Positions 16,102 to 23,974 of a DNA stretch of 39,334 nucleotides are shown piece by piece. Numbering within the stretch: position 1 is the stretch's first letter; each line of letters opens with the position of its first letter. Below the pieces are notes generated by a model that saw only the letters and a program-made list of their open reading frames with translations, searched no databases and was not told where the DNA came from. The position numbers and the translations under genes were made by a program. This DNA comes from Candidatus Gastranaerophilales bacterium (GTDB taxonomy: Bacteria > Cyanobacteriota > Vampirovibrionia > Gastranaerophilales > Gastranaerophilaceae): contig JAEEHV010000012.1 in assembly GCA_016280955.1 (NCBI GenBank), positions 1 through 39,334 on the forward strand, read 5' to 3'.

Positions 16102-17358
16102 ATGAAGAAAATTGTAAGACAGCAAAACTACTTAAAAGAATTAATTGAATCGCAGGGGAACCAGATTATTTCAAAATCTGCTCTCAAATGCATGATGCGT
16201 GCTGTCTTAGAGCCACTGGTTGATAATCCGGAAGAAGGAGTTGTTCTTCACAGAATTGAAAACAAATCCGGAATTATGGGATTGATTAAACGTTTGGAAT
16301 TTTCATCAATTCCTTCGTATGATTTTAATGACGAAGGAGAACTTCTAAAAGAAAAAGTCTGGGCTAATACTGAATTTTTATGTGTTCTGACACACAGGTT
16401 TGTAGCAATAATTATCTGGGATAACAAAACGGAAAATAAAAACTTTGTCAGATATTACACTGTTTTTAACTCAAAAATGCAAAATGAAACACTTGATATC
16501 ATAGACAGAAATACAAGCCTGAATATCAAAGATTTTCAGGAAAGGTTCAAACCGGACAGACGTGACAACCCGTTATTAAATTCTGCTATAAGACGCATGG
16601 TTGAAAATATGGATGAAGCAACCAAAGATGCTGTTCTCGGGTTTGCGCAAATACAATCAGAAAAAGAGGAAGAAGAAGCAAGCCAAAACATAAGAGCTAT
16701 AGCACATGAAATAAGAAATCAGCTTTCTATATGCGATTTGTATACGGAAATTATTAAAAAGACCTGTGCAAAAAACGGCATAAATGATGACGGAATCATT
16801 AATGCAGCAAAATGTTTATCAAGGGCGGTAAAAATTGCAGGAAATTCATTAATAGAATTAAAATCCGATAAAAAAGCAATTATTAAACCATACAAATTAA
16901 AAGATATTATCAGTAATGCCGTTGATTTGACAAAAGTATATTTTGAAGGTCAAAATGTTGAGTACATAGTAGAAAATGAAACAGATATAAAAATTCCTGT
17001 AGATGAAGAAAAATTTATATCAGCAATAATAAATCTGGTTAAAAATGCAAGTGAAGCATTTGGTAAAGAAGGCGATGTACCTGAAATGGTAAAAGGCGGT
17101 GATTCTGATACCGCTAAGTATATTAAAGTTAAGACGGAAGAGGACGGCGATTTTGCGGTAATCCGAATTTCTGACAATGCAGGCAAAATTAATGAGCCTG
17201 AAAAAATATTTAAAGAAGGATATACCACAAAATCTACAGGCTCAGGACTTGGGTTAATTATTTGTAAAAAATCAATAGAGGAAATGTTTGGCAAACTTGA
17301 ACTCGACAAAAATTCGGATGAAGAAGTTGAATTTGTCATAAAGATTGCTAAAGTGTGA
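16102..17358 (+). CDS. Soluble sensor histidine kinase
   Basis: A 418-residue kinase without membrane segments, so the signal is cytoplasmic. The H box is AHEIRNQLS with His202. The N box is NLVKNASEAF (Asn315), the D/F region is ISDNAG (357-361), and the G2 loop is GSGLGL (380-385); all ATP-binding motifs are present. Residues 1-185 form a separate globular domain containing WANTEFLCVLTHRFVAIIIWDN. This faintly recalls cyanobacterial DICT or GAF-type sensor domains, but I would not name it. A Glu-rich helix (QSEKEEEEA) links it to the dimerisation helix. It is paired with the NarL-type regulator just upstream and precedes flgB by 80 bases. Confidence 0.92.
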   Translation: MKKIVRQQNYLKELIESQGNQIISKSALKCMMRAVLEPLVDNPEEGVVLHRIENKSGIMGLIKRLEFSSIPSYDFNDEGELLKEKVWANTEFLCVLTHRFVAIIIWDNKTENKNFVRYYTVFNSKMQNETLDIIDRNTSLNIKDFQERFKPDRRDNPLLNSAIRRMVENMDEATKDAVLGFAQIQSEKEEEEASQNIRAIAHEIRNQLSICDLYTEIIKKTCAKNGINDDGIINAAKCLSRAVKIAGNSLIELKSDKKAIIKPYKLKDIISNAVDLTKVYFEGQNVEYIVENETDIKIPVDEEKFISAIINLVKNASEAFGKEGDVPEMVKGGDSDTAKYIKVKTEEDGDFAVIRISDNAGKINEPEKIFKEGYTTKSTGSGLGLIICKKSIEEMFGKLELDKNSDEEVEFVIKIAKV

Positions 17359-17372
17359 AGAATGGAGGAAAT

Positions 17373-17430
17373 GTGAAATAAGTAAATAAGATATAGGACA
17401 AATTTTCAAATTACTTATTTACTTATTCAC
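17373..17430. repeat. Inverted repeat between kinase gene and flgB
   Basis: GTGAAATAAGTAAATAAG (17373-17390) pairs with CTTATTTACTTATTCAC (17414-17430), with one base bulged and a 23-base loop. A GGAGG ribosome site lies just before the left arm at about 17364-17368, and the flgB ATG lies 8 bases after the right arm. There is no other ribosome site for flgB. The hairpin could bring the site and start together, or it is a small inserted palindromic element. Confidence 0.7.
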
Positions 17431-17438
17431 TTTAATTT

Positions 17439-17921
17439 ATGGACTTAATATCAAACAGAACAATGAATATTACACAACTTGCAATGAGCGGCTTGGTCGA
17501 AAGACAGCATGCAATTGCAAGTAATATTGCAAACGTTATGTCCCCGGGATTTCAGAGAAAAGAGGTTGCGTTTGAAAGCCAGCTTGCAGAAATCCGCGAA
17601 AAAGAAGATTTAAAAGATTATATCAAAGGACAAAACAGTATCGAATATAAACCGCCAATGATGGATGTTTTTACCGGCGAAATTCATCAATACAGAATTC
17701 CGACAGCACAGGAAAAAGCATACCTTCAATCAAATGTATATGACCAATTCAAACCGCAGCTGGTTAATGATATATACAGCGGAACTGATTCAAAAGGAAA
17801 CAACGTTGAACTTGAACGTGAAATGATGGATTTGTCCAAAACCGGTACAAAGTATCTGGTACTTTCAAATCTTCAAAGACGGCAATTTACCGAGCTTAGC
17901 GAAGCAATTAGAGGACAATAA
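17439..17921 (+). CDS. flgB: Flagellar proximal rod protein FlgB
   Basis: A 160-residue rod protein. The N-terminal ERQHAIASNIANVMSPGFQRKEVAFE is the FlgB form of the flagellar rod signature (ANNIAN-x-x-x-PGFK in relatives). The C-terminal helix MDLSKTGTKYLVLSNLQRRQF matches the family's coiled end. No signal peptide is expected, since export is by the flagellar type III system. It is the first gene of flgB-flgC-fliE, the conserved trio that builds the rod base on the MS ring. The ATG lacks an adjacent ribosome site; an in-frame ATG at residue 9 would be a shorter alternative but would lose little. Confidence 0.94.
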   Translation: MDLISNRTMNITQLAMSGLVERQHAIASNIANVMSPGFQRKEVAFESQLAEIREKEDLKDYIKGQNSIEYKPPMMDVFTGEIHQYRIPTAQEKAYLQSNVYDQFKPQLVNDIYSGTDSKGNNVELEREMMDLSKTGTKYLVLSNLQRRQFTELSEAIRGQ

Positions 17922-17975
17922 ATATCTGAAAATAACAGAGTAATTTAACTCTGAAAATAAAAACTTGGAGGAAAA

Positions 17976-18482
17976 ATGAGTTTTAATATATTTGATATAG
18001 CCGGTTCGGGAATGTCCGCCCAAAGAGTTAAAATGGACACTATTGCAAGTAACATTGCAAACGTAAACACCACACGCCGTCCTGACGGTTCCAAAGGTGT
18101 GTACATAAAAAAAGATGTTACTTTCAGAACTATATATGAAGACCAGCTCAACAGAGGATTCTCAAACTTTCACAGCAACAGCCCGGATGCACAATTTGAT
18201 CCGGCAACAGGTAAACTTCATTTAAATGCTAATATTGCATTAAACAACGGATACCTGACCGGCGGTGTCGAAGTCGATGAAATATATGATTCGGAAAACG
18301 GAGTTAAGACTGTTTACGATCCTTCACATCCGGATGCAGATGAAGACGGTTATGTAGATTTACCAAACATCAATGTTGTAGAAGAAATGGTAGGTATGAT
18401 ATCAGCCTCCAAAGCATATCAGGCAAATGCAACAGTTGCAGAGAACGTTAAAACAATGATGCAAAGTGCTATGAATATATAG
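17976..18482 (+). CDS. flgC: Flagellar proximal rod protein FlgC
   Basis: A 168-residue rod protein, slightly longer than the usual 135-150. MSAQRVKMDTIASNIANVNTTRRPDG near the start is the diagnostic rod motif. The C-terminal VDLPNINVVEEMVGMISASKAYQANATV is classic FlgC. A GGAGGAAAA site lies right before the ATG. It follows flgB by 54 bases. The extra length is in the middle, around an acidic PSHPDADEDGYVD segment. Confidence 0.96.
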   Translation: MSFNIFDIAGSGMSAQRVKMDTIASNIANVNTTRRPDGSKGVYIKKDVTFRTIYEDQLNRGFSNFHSNSPDAQFDPATGKLHLNANIALNNGYLTGGVEVDEIYDSENGVKTVYDPSHPDADEDGYVDLPNINVVEEMVGMISASKAYQANATVAENVKTMMQSAMNI

Positions 18483-18528
18483 CAAAATCGGTTATGTACG
18501 TAATGAACTAGTATAAAGGAGATGACTG

Positions 18529-18954
18529 ATGGAATTTTCAACAGGAATATCAACAAATATTGACAGAGCTTTTAGTTTTGATGCGGTTAATAATTACAAT
18601 GAGTTTTTGAAAAAAAATTCTTCATTTAAGTTTGATGCCAATTCCCCGACAGACTTTGAAATTGCACTGGAAAATGCAACACAAAAACATCCTGTAAATG
18701 ATAAAAATGATCCTTCGGGAATGGGTAACTTTGCTACACAAATCGGTTCTGCACTTAATAACAGCCTTGATTCAATAAACAGAGCACGAATTGAAGCCGA
18801 CAGAATGCAGGAAGATCTTGCAATGGGTGGCTCTACAAGTATTCACGATGCAATGATTGCAGCAGAAAAAGCAAACTTAAGTCTTCAAATGGCTGTTCAG
18901 GTAAGAAACAGAATTCTTTCAGCATACACCGAAATATCAAATATGGCAATTTAG
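18529..18954 (+). CDS. fliE: Flagellar hook-basal body protein FliE
   Basis: A 141-residue protein that in the flagellum joins the MS ring to the proximal rod. The C-terminal half is characteristic: MGGSTSIHDAMIAAEKANLS, then LQMAVQVRNRILSAYTEIS. The N-terminal 60 residues are longer than in many FliE and poorly conserved. AAGGAGAT precedes the ATG. Its stop overlaps by 4 bases the stop of the convergent MFS gene, so this flagellar group ends here and the rest of the flagellar genes must lie elsewhere. Confidence 0.92.
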   Translation: MEFSTGISTNIDRAFSFDAVNNYNEFLKKNSSFKFDANSPTDFEIALENATQKHPVNDKNDPSGMGNFATQIGSALNNSLDSINRARIEADRMQEDLAMGGSTSIHDAMIAAEKANLSLQMAVQVRNRILSAYTEISNMAI

Positions 18955-20183
18955 TATTTATTTGACAGCTTTAATGCCTTGTACATTTCAAACATACTTA
19001 AAAGAAAGAAAGTTCCGAATACCAAAAGGTATGAAGAATTTGTATATATTGTTAAATTACCGATAATCTCCGGTTCAAATATGTTCAGAAGGAAACCCGT
19101 TGCCATCCCTAACATTCCAACCATAGTAAAAAAGCAAAAATTCATTATACTGACGGCTGTTCCTGAAACCATCTTTCTGTTGGATAAATGCAATACCGGT
19201 ACCAAAATAGAAGTTAAACTCGCATTTGCCGCAAGAATACAAAATATAACCGCAATAAAATCGGTTCGGAAATCAAATATTACAGCCAGACAAATCAAAA
19301 ACAGAGAACCGAAAGTAATAAAAGATGCATTCTTAAGAAATTTTACCCTGTGATTATGTGTAAGTTTACAAACATAAGCATTAACTATATTGAATACAGC
19401 CGCAATAACTGCCATACAAGACAAAAACAATGCAGACTTTTCGGCTGACATTAAACAAAAATCTTCTAAAAATTTTTTCCCGATAATAGTCTGTATTGTA
19501 TAAAATATAGCAAAATTACAGCAGGCAAAGCTGAAAAGATTTCTGTTATGCCTTTTGTGTAGTACTAATCTGAACGGCAAAAAACGCATTTTTACATTCC
19601 GTTTTATTGAAGGAAGCTGTACTTTTGGCAGCAACAGAGCAAAAACAATACCTGCAACAAGAATCAAACCGGCAATTATAATAAGTATTTCTCTCCAGGT
19701 AGCATATTTCATTGCAAAAACAAATGGTGCATTTGCCAAGATTCCGCCTGAATATCCGATAAACAACATAACAGAAATAGCAAGTCCGAAATTCTTCTCG
19801 GATACAATTTCACGTAACTCCCTTATAATACTCAAATAAAACGTACTGCTGCCCAAACCAATCAAAGCCCTTGCAAGACACATAATTATAAAATTTGATG
19901 AAAGCGGAAAAAGCAATGCGCCAAGCCCAAGTATAATACCCCCGGCAAACATTACCCTAAAACCGCCGTATCTGTCTACAAGAACTCCGTTAATCAATTG
20001 ATTTATTGCGTATATATACATAAAGATTGCACCAAAAGCGGCAATATGCGGTGCGCCTAATCCAAGCTCACTGCCAAGTATATCGAAAATCGCCCCCGGA
20101 ATTGCTATTCTTTGAAAGTTTGCAAAAAAGTAGAACAACGTTCCGATTAATATTAATATAATACCGTAATGTCTGCTTTTCAT
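18951..20183 (-). CDS. Major facilitator superfamily transporter
   Basis: A 410-residue protein with about 12 hydrophobic helices and the MFS loop motif A, NGVLVDRYGGFRVM, between helices 2 and 3, plus RALIGLGSSTFY in helix 4. It moves a small solute across the inner membrane by coupling to H+ or Na+. The substrate cannot be read from sequence. It is the last gene of a minus-strand group that follows the PgpH-like gene by 37 bases, and it ends overlapping fliE. Confidence 0.9.
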   Translation of the reverse strand: MKSRHYGIILILIGTLFYFFANFQRIAIPGAIFDILGSELGLGAPHIAAFGAIFMYIYAINQLINGVLVDRYGGFRVMFAGGIILGLGALLFPLSSNFIIMCLARALIGLGSSTFYLSIIRELREIVSEKNFGLAISVMLFIGYSGGILANAPFVFAMKYATWREILIIIAGLILVAGIVFALLLPKVQLPSIKRNVKMRFLPFRLVLHKRHNRNLFSFACCNFAIFYTIQTIIGKKFLEDFCLMSAEKSALFLSCMAVIAAVFNIVNAYVCKLTHNHRVKFLKNASFITFGSLFLICLAVIFDFRTDFIAVIFCILAANASLTSILVPVLHLSNRKMVSGTAVSIMNFCFFTMVGMLGMATGFLLNIFEPEIIGNLTIYTNSSYLLVFGTFFLLSMFEMYKALKLSNKY

Positions 20184-20220
20184 TTATTTGCTATTATACT
20201 CCGTGCCTGCCAAAAACATA

Positions 20221-22452
20221 TTACATATCCTGCGTACCATCTTCCGCATTGTTTGTTGTTTTTGACAAAGTTTCATTTTTTTTATTCTCAAGCTCTTTAA
20301 CCTTGGCATCCAAATCAACATCAAGCATCGGCTGGGTAATAATTGGTTTGGGGATTAATTTGTCAGCCTGATTTTTGTTTTTGCCAAATTCCTGAACCAA
20401 ATCATCATGATATTTGATTCTCTTATGATGCATACCTCTGAGCATTCTTGAGAATGTTTCACCGATTGTGGTTATATCTTTTAATGTTAACGGCGAATCT
20501 GATAATTGGCCGTCATTGAGTCTTTCTTTAATAATCTTATTTATTATTGCATCAATTTCTTCATTAGAAGGATTCTTTGCAGCCCTGACAGCTGATTCAA
20601 CCGCATCTGCTATCATCAGAATTGCTGTTTCTTTCATATTGGGTTTAGGTCCGGGATAACGGAATTGTTCCTCGTTAACATTTTCCGCACCTTCCTCTTT
20701 TAATGCTTCATTATAAAAATAACTTACTAAACTTGTACCGTGGTGCTGTAATATAAAGTTATGTATTATCTGCGGAAGATGAGCATCTTTTGCGAGTTCC
20801 AAACCGTCCTTCGGGTGAGCGGTTATAAGCATTTTACTAAAACGCGGCGTGCATGAATTGTGCGGATTTTCAATTCCGTAAAACGATTGGTTTTCGACAA
20901 AAAACATCGGTCTTAAAAGTTTTCCTATATCATGATACATAGCACCAACCCTTGCCAATACAGGGTTAGCACCAATAGCCTCTGCTGCATTTTCACACAT
21001 GTGAGATACCGTTAAGCTGTGGTTGAAGGTTCCGGGAGCTTCCTGCATCAATCGTTTTAACAATTCCTGATTGTGATCCGCAAGCTCTGCCAAACCGTAT
21101 GGTGTCATTATTTTAAACGTATTTTCTATAATCGGCAGCATTCCGAGTATGAACACACCGCTTATAATAAAAGTATTTATTATCATAAAACCTAAGTCTT
21201 CAATAATAAATGCATTTTCTATATCCATCATAAGTTTTTCAAGGAAATAAATACCGCCGACAATCAAAATTCCGGCTACCGATATTTTTAAACTTACGAT
21301 GAGTAAATCCGCACGTTTAGAAAACTTAAGCTTGGACATCGCAGTCATAATAACCGTATTCAATAGCATGAAAATTGCAATTACTTCAAGATTCCAGTGC
21401 ATACCTATTGCAATTATTGCCGTCAGTATTGTAGATGCAAAAAAAGCATTCCTCGGAGTTGTAAATATCGACAAAAGAATAGTATATGCAGGTATCGGAA
21501 TTATATATGGCGAAAATCCCGTCGGTAAAAGTGCCGAAACAAATGCCAATGCCAGAGTGAATACTGCCATCATCGGCAAGTATTTTGAATTGTAATACTG
21601 TTTTTCATAATTCTGTTCATACTGTAAAAATATAAATGTAAAGAAAGTAACCAGCATGTAAATCCCGAGAATCCCAAGCCAGTTAATTTTCAAAATATTA
21701 TATCCGGCACTTCTTAAAGCATCCAGTTTAAGTGTATTTACCTGTTCACCTTTAATTACAATATCCTGACCTTTTTTAAAAAGTACCTCATACGGTTTTA
21801 CCGCAGCCGCAGCATTTTCCTTTGCAATATTTGTTGCAGTATCATCTATTACCAGATTTGGAACTATAACCTGCCTTAGAATCCCGACAATAATATTTCC
21901 CTGTATTCTTGAAACATTTTGCGGCAGATTTTTACGAATAATATTTGTAACGTTATCATTCTCAAAATCCATCGTAGAAATACCAATATTTAAAACAATA
22001 TTCAGCGTTGCCTGTGATTTTTCAAACACATTTTGCAAATCACTTTCTTTTGCTTTTAACATGTAGTCAATTAAACCCGGATTTCCGGATTCATCAAAAA
22101 GAATCTTTAACTCATCAATTTTTATTTCATCAGATGCGTCTTTGTTTCTTATTTTTAGTACATAGTTATAAAGGTTTGATAAATTTGTTGCAATTGATTC
22201 ATCCTCAACCTGAGTTAAAATAGGCTGAACACCCTGCATAGCTTTTTTCTTGAGCTGTTTTGTTTTTTCAGTATCAATAACCTTCATATCACGTTTTGCC
22301 GGAATATCAACCTGACAAATTTGATTTTTTATAATTTTCTGAAAAAAGTAATTTTGGGATGATATTGTCACCGCCATAAGAACGGTAAACAGGACAAAAC
22401 ACAGTCCGTTTCTAAAGTTTTTTGATGATATAAAGTCAAGAAATTTTTCCAT
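20221..22452 (-). CDS. 7TM-HD domain phosphodiesterase, PgpH/YqfF-like
   Basis: A 743-residue membrane protein. One N-terminal helix (residues 16-33) is followed by an outside domain of about 220 residues with the 7TMR-HDED pattern. Seven or so helices follow (about 258-445), and then a cytoplasmic HD domain. Metal ligands are visible as His478 (FNHSL), His507-Asp508 (YHDIGK), His546 (TAHP), His570-571 (QHHGT) and an Asp in ADAVESAVRA. The Listeria homologue PgpH degrades c-di-AMP, so turnover of that second messenger is the likely role. In Firmicutes this gene sits near cdd, as here. The C-terminal tail is Lys/Asp-rich. The gene starts 20 bases after the zinc-ribbon gene and is probably in its operon. 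Confidence 0.92.
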   Translation of the reverse strand: MEKFLDFISSKNFRNGLCFVLFTVLMAVTISSQNYFFQKIIKNQICQVDIPAKRDMKVIDTEKTKQLKKKAMQGVQPILTQVEDESIATNLSNLYNYVLKIRNKDASDEIKIDELKILFDESGNPGLIDYMLKAKESDLQNVFEKSQATLNIVLNIGISTMDFENDNVTNIIRKNLPQNVSRIQGNIIVGILRQVIVPNLVIDDTATNIAKENAAAAVKPYEVLFKKGQDIVIKGEQVNTLKLDALRSAGYNILKINWLGILGIYMLVTFFTFIFLQYEQNYEKQYYNSKYLPMMAVFTLALAFVSALLPTGFSPYIIPIPAYTILLSIFTTPRNAFFASTILTAIIAIGMHWNLEVIAIFMLLNTVIMTAMSKLKFSKRADLLIVSLKISVAGILIVGGIYFLEKLMMDIENAFIIEDLGFMIINTFIISGVFILGMLPIIENTFKIMTPYGLAELADHNQELLKRLMQEAPGTFNHSLTVSHMCENAAEAIGANPVLARVGAMYHDIGKLLRPMFFVENQSFYGIENPHNSCTPRFSKMLITAHPKDGLELAKDAHLPQIIHNFILQHHGTSLVSYFYNEALKEEGAENVNEEQFRYPGPKPNMKETAILMIADAVESAVRAAKNPSNEEIDAIINKIIKERLNDGQLSDSPLTLKDITTIGETFSRMLRGMHHKRIKYHDDLVQEFGKNKNQADKLIPKPIITQPMLDVDLDAKVKELENKKNETLSKTTNNAEDGTQDM

Positions 22453-22472
22453 ATATTAATTATCCTTATTGT

Positions 22473-22733
22473 TTATCTCTTTTTTATTACAAACCCGCAC
22501 TTTGTGCAAGCTAAAACTTCATTGGTGCTGTCAACCGGCATAAAGTTATGAATGCAGGTCAATGCCTCATCTTCGGGTTCTTTTATCCGTTCCCCTTCTT
22601 GGTTGATAATTATCCCCTCCTGGAAGTTATTATTAGGGTTAGTTCGTTTTCCTCTTTTGTTTTTTTCTAACCATTTTATAAAAATTTCTATTATATACAT
22701 TATTGTTCGTAAGTTGTAAATCAGAATCCGCAA
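22473..22733 (-). CDS. Small zinc-ribbon-like protein
   Basis: The frame holds 86 codons from a TTG at 22733. The ATG at residue 12 (near 22700) would give 75 residues and is the likelier start; neither has a visible ribosome site. After an amphipathic basic N-terminus and an Asn-rich linker, the C-terminus carries CIHNFMPVDSTNEVLACTKC, a C-x-H ... C-x-x-C arrangement that should bind zinc. Sandwiched between cdd and the PgpH-like gene on the same strand, it is likely co-transcribed with them. Role unknown: perhaps nucleic-acid or protein binding. Short zinc ribbons like this are often missed by gene callers. Confidence 0.7.
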   Translation of the reverse strand: MRILIYNLRTIMYIIEIFIKWLEKNKRGKRTNPNNNFQEGIIINQEGERIKEPEDEALTCIHNFMPVDSTNEVLACTKCGFVIKKR

Positions 22734-22760
22734 TCGGATATGTTTAATTTACAAACTATC

Positions 22761-23147
22761 CTATATTTTGAAACCGTAAGGCAAATATTCGCTCAGCCGT
22801 CTAACAACAAGTTCGCCCATATTTTCCGTAATAATTTCAATATCGTTATCACCCTGAAATTCGTACATTACCTGCCTGCACGCACCGCAGGGGTTGCAAT
22901 CATCAGCATTGGGAGAATATATCGCAACAGCAAGTATTTCTCTTTCGCCTTCAGACACTGCCTTAAATATAGCACATCTTTCCGCACAAATTGTCATACC
23001 AAAAGATGAGTTTTCAACATTACAACCGGTATAAATTTTTCCGCCGGAAGCAAGAACACTTGCACCCACAGCAAACCTTGAAAACGGTGAATACGACATC
23101 TTTGATGCCTCTTTTGCTTTATCCATAAGTAATTTATAATCGTACAT
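22761..23147 (-). CDS. cdd: Cytidine deaminase
   Basis: A 128-residue enzyme that deaminates cytidine and deoxycytidine to uridine in pyrimidine salvage. The short form, as in Bacillus, is a homotetramer using three Cys for zinc. Here Cys53 and Glu55 lie in the catalytic motif CAERCAIF (53-60), and the other two zinc ligands lie in NPCGACRQ. The substrate-binding YSPFSRFAVGASV and GCNVENSS are intact. It is the first gene of the minus-strand group with the zinc-ribbon and PgpH-like genes. A weak AAAAGGAAAA site precedes the ATG. Confidence 0.97.
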   Translation of the reverse strand: MYDYKLLMDKAKEASKMSYSPFSRFAVGASVLASGGKIYTGCNVENSSFGMTICAERCAIFKAVSEGEREILAVAIYSPNADDCNPCGACRQVMYEFQGDNDIEIITENMGELVVRRLSEYLPYGFKI

Positions 23148-23242
23148 AAATTTTCCTTTTAGTACAATTCATTTTAACATAAATTCTTTGAGTTGTTAAT
23201 TGTACGATTTTTGTTCCGCTTTTAACTATTAATACAATAAAC

Positions 23243-23271
23243 TTGAAAAAAAGTTATGTTGTTGTTATATT
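23243..23271 (+). promoter_or_regulatory. Promoter of tRNA-Arg
   Basis: TTGAAA at 23243-23248 and TATATT at 23266-23271 are separated by 17 bases, a good housekeeping promoter. Transcription would start near 23278, about 25 bases before the mature tRNA. Confidence 0.6.
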
Positions 23272-23302
23272 CAAAAATGTGGGAAAAAACCACAAGAAAT
23301 AT

Positions 23303-23376
23303 GCGCCCATAGCCCAGCTGGATAGAGCGTCTGGCTACGAACCAGGAGGTCGGGGGTTCGAATCCCTCTGGGCGCG
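23303..23376 (+). tRNA. tRNA-Arg (ACG)
   Basis: The sequence folds cleanly. The acceptor GCGCCCA/TGGGCGC is perfectly paired, with discriminator G. The D arm is GCCC/GAGC with one C-A mismatch. The anticodon stem is TCTGG/CCAGG with loop CTACGAA, and the T arm contains GGTTCGAATCC. The anticodon ACG reads CGN codons after A-to-I editing by TadA. No CCA is encoded. An intrinsic terminator follows directly. The accessory restriction-modification genes begin about 300 bases downstream, so this may be an integration site. Confidence 0.97.
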
Positions 23377-23382
23377 ATATAT

Positions 23383-23408
23383 AAAGAGAACCTTCGGGTT
23401 CTTTTTTT
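23383..23408 (+). terminator. Intrinsic terminator of tRNA-Arg
   Basis: AGAACC-TTCG-GGTTCT with a very stable TTCG tetraloop, followed by a run of T. It begins about 7 bases after the tRNA end. Confidence 0.9.
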
Positions 23409-23521
23409 GTTGGAATTCAAACCCGCATCTGTGTAGTTAGACGAGTAGTTTGGTTTTGTCAGTTTGACTATTTTATTTTCTAAAACTCGCTCGTTATAGG
23501 GGTTTTGCTGGTCGGAAGTGC

Positions 23522-23671
23522 AACTTTACCCAAAAAACCGATTTACTTATATTTACTCATTATTTACTCACACCGGTCAGCTACTTTCCAATAATAGCAA
23601 GAAAATTTTTAAAGCGGTTTTTTTGGTATAGAACGCTTTTTTTGGTAAGGTATGGTTTTTTGGGTAAAGTT
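23522..23671. repeat. 18-bp perfect inverted repeat flanking 114 bases
   Basis: The left arm AACTTTACCCAAAAAACC (23522-23539) is exactly mirrored by GGTTTTTTGGGTAAAGTT (23654-23671). The right arm overlaps the third 19-base direct repeat. This could be the binding sites of a recombinase or replication protein. Confidence 0.75.
23609..23665. repeat. Three iteron-like 19-base direct repeats
   Basis: Three adjacent 19-base units (23609-23627, 23628-23646, 23647-23665) each contain a run of six or seven T followed by GG and end in GGT. Exact 19-base spacing puts T tracts about two helical turns apart, which may bend the DNA. Confidence 0.65.
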
Positions 23672-23679
23672 AAAATTTA

Positions 23680-23889
23680 TTATTTTTCATTATCAATAAA
23701 AAATGCATTTAATAAATCAGCGTTATCTCTTAAATTTTTAATTACGGGTGTGAGATTGTAGCATTCTTCAATCTCAGGCTGATTGCTAACAAAATAATCA
23801 ACCACAACAGCAATATTATAAACATTCTCTGCCCATTTGCTGATCTGCTTAAATTCTTTATTTGTAATACTATATCCCGCTTCTTCCAT
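23680..23889 (-). CDS. Small protein of unknown function
   Basis: The frame runs longer (to 23973), but the first 28 codons encode a Phe-rich stretch with no ribosome site. The ATG at 23887-23889 has AGGAGGG just upstream, so the gene is 69 residues beginning MEEAGYSITNKEF. It is predicted helical with a mixed charge and the stretch CYNLTPVIKNLRDNADLLNAFF near its end. There is no membrane segment or known motif. It follows res by 85 bases on the same strand and may be its last operon partner, or an unrelated chromosomal gene. Function not recognised. Confidence 0.68.
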   Translation of the reverse strand: MEEAGYSITNKEFKQISKWAENVYNIAVVVDYFVSNQPEIEECYNLTPVIKNLRDNADLLNAFFIDNEK

Positions 23890-23974
23890 AATCCCTCCTA
23901 ATATCAGGAAACACAATACATGAAAGAAGTCAGAAAAGCGAAAAAGCATAAATAATTTTACAAAAGAACACAAT

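Larger units (their letters stand above)
23409..23679. other. Non-coding patch with inverted and direct repeats
   Basis: No gene is supported. It contains an 18-bp perfect inverted repeat (23522-23539 and 23654-23671) and three 19-base direct repeats rich in T tracts (23609-23665). The region lies exactly between tRNA-Arg and the start of the restriction-modification block, where an attachment or control region would be expected. Confidence 0.6.

Noticed and set aside
23243..23440. Frame of 65 codons across tRNA-Arg
   Set aside because: It reads straight through the promoter, tRNA and terminator; the tRNA explains the sequence.
23522..23671. CRISPR array or plasmid replication origin
   Set aside because: Repeats are too few, contiguous and without spacers for CRISPR, and no Cas or Rep gene is present.
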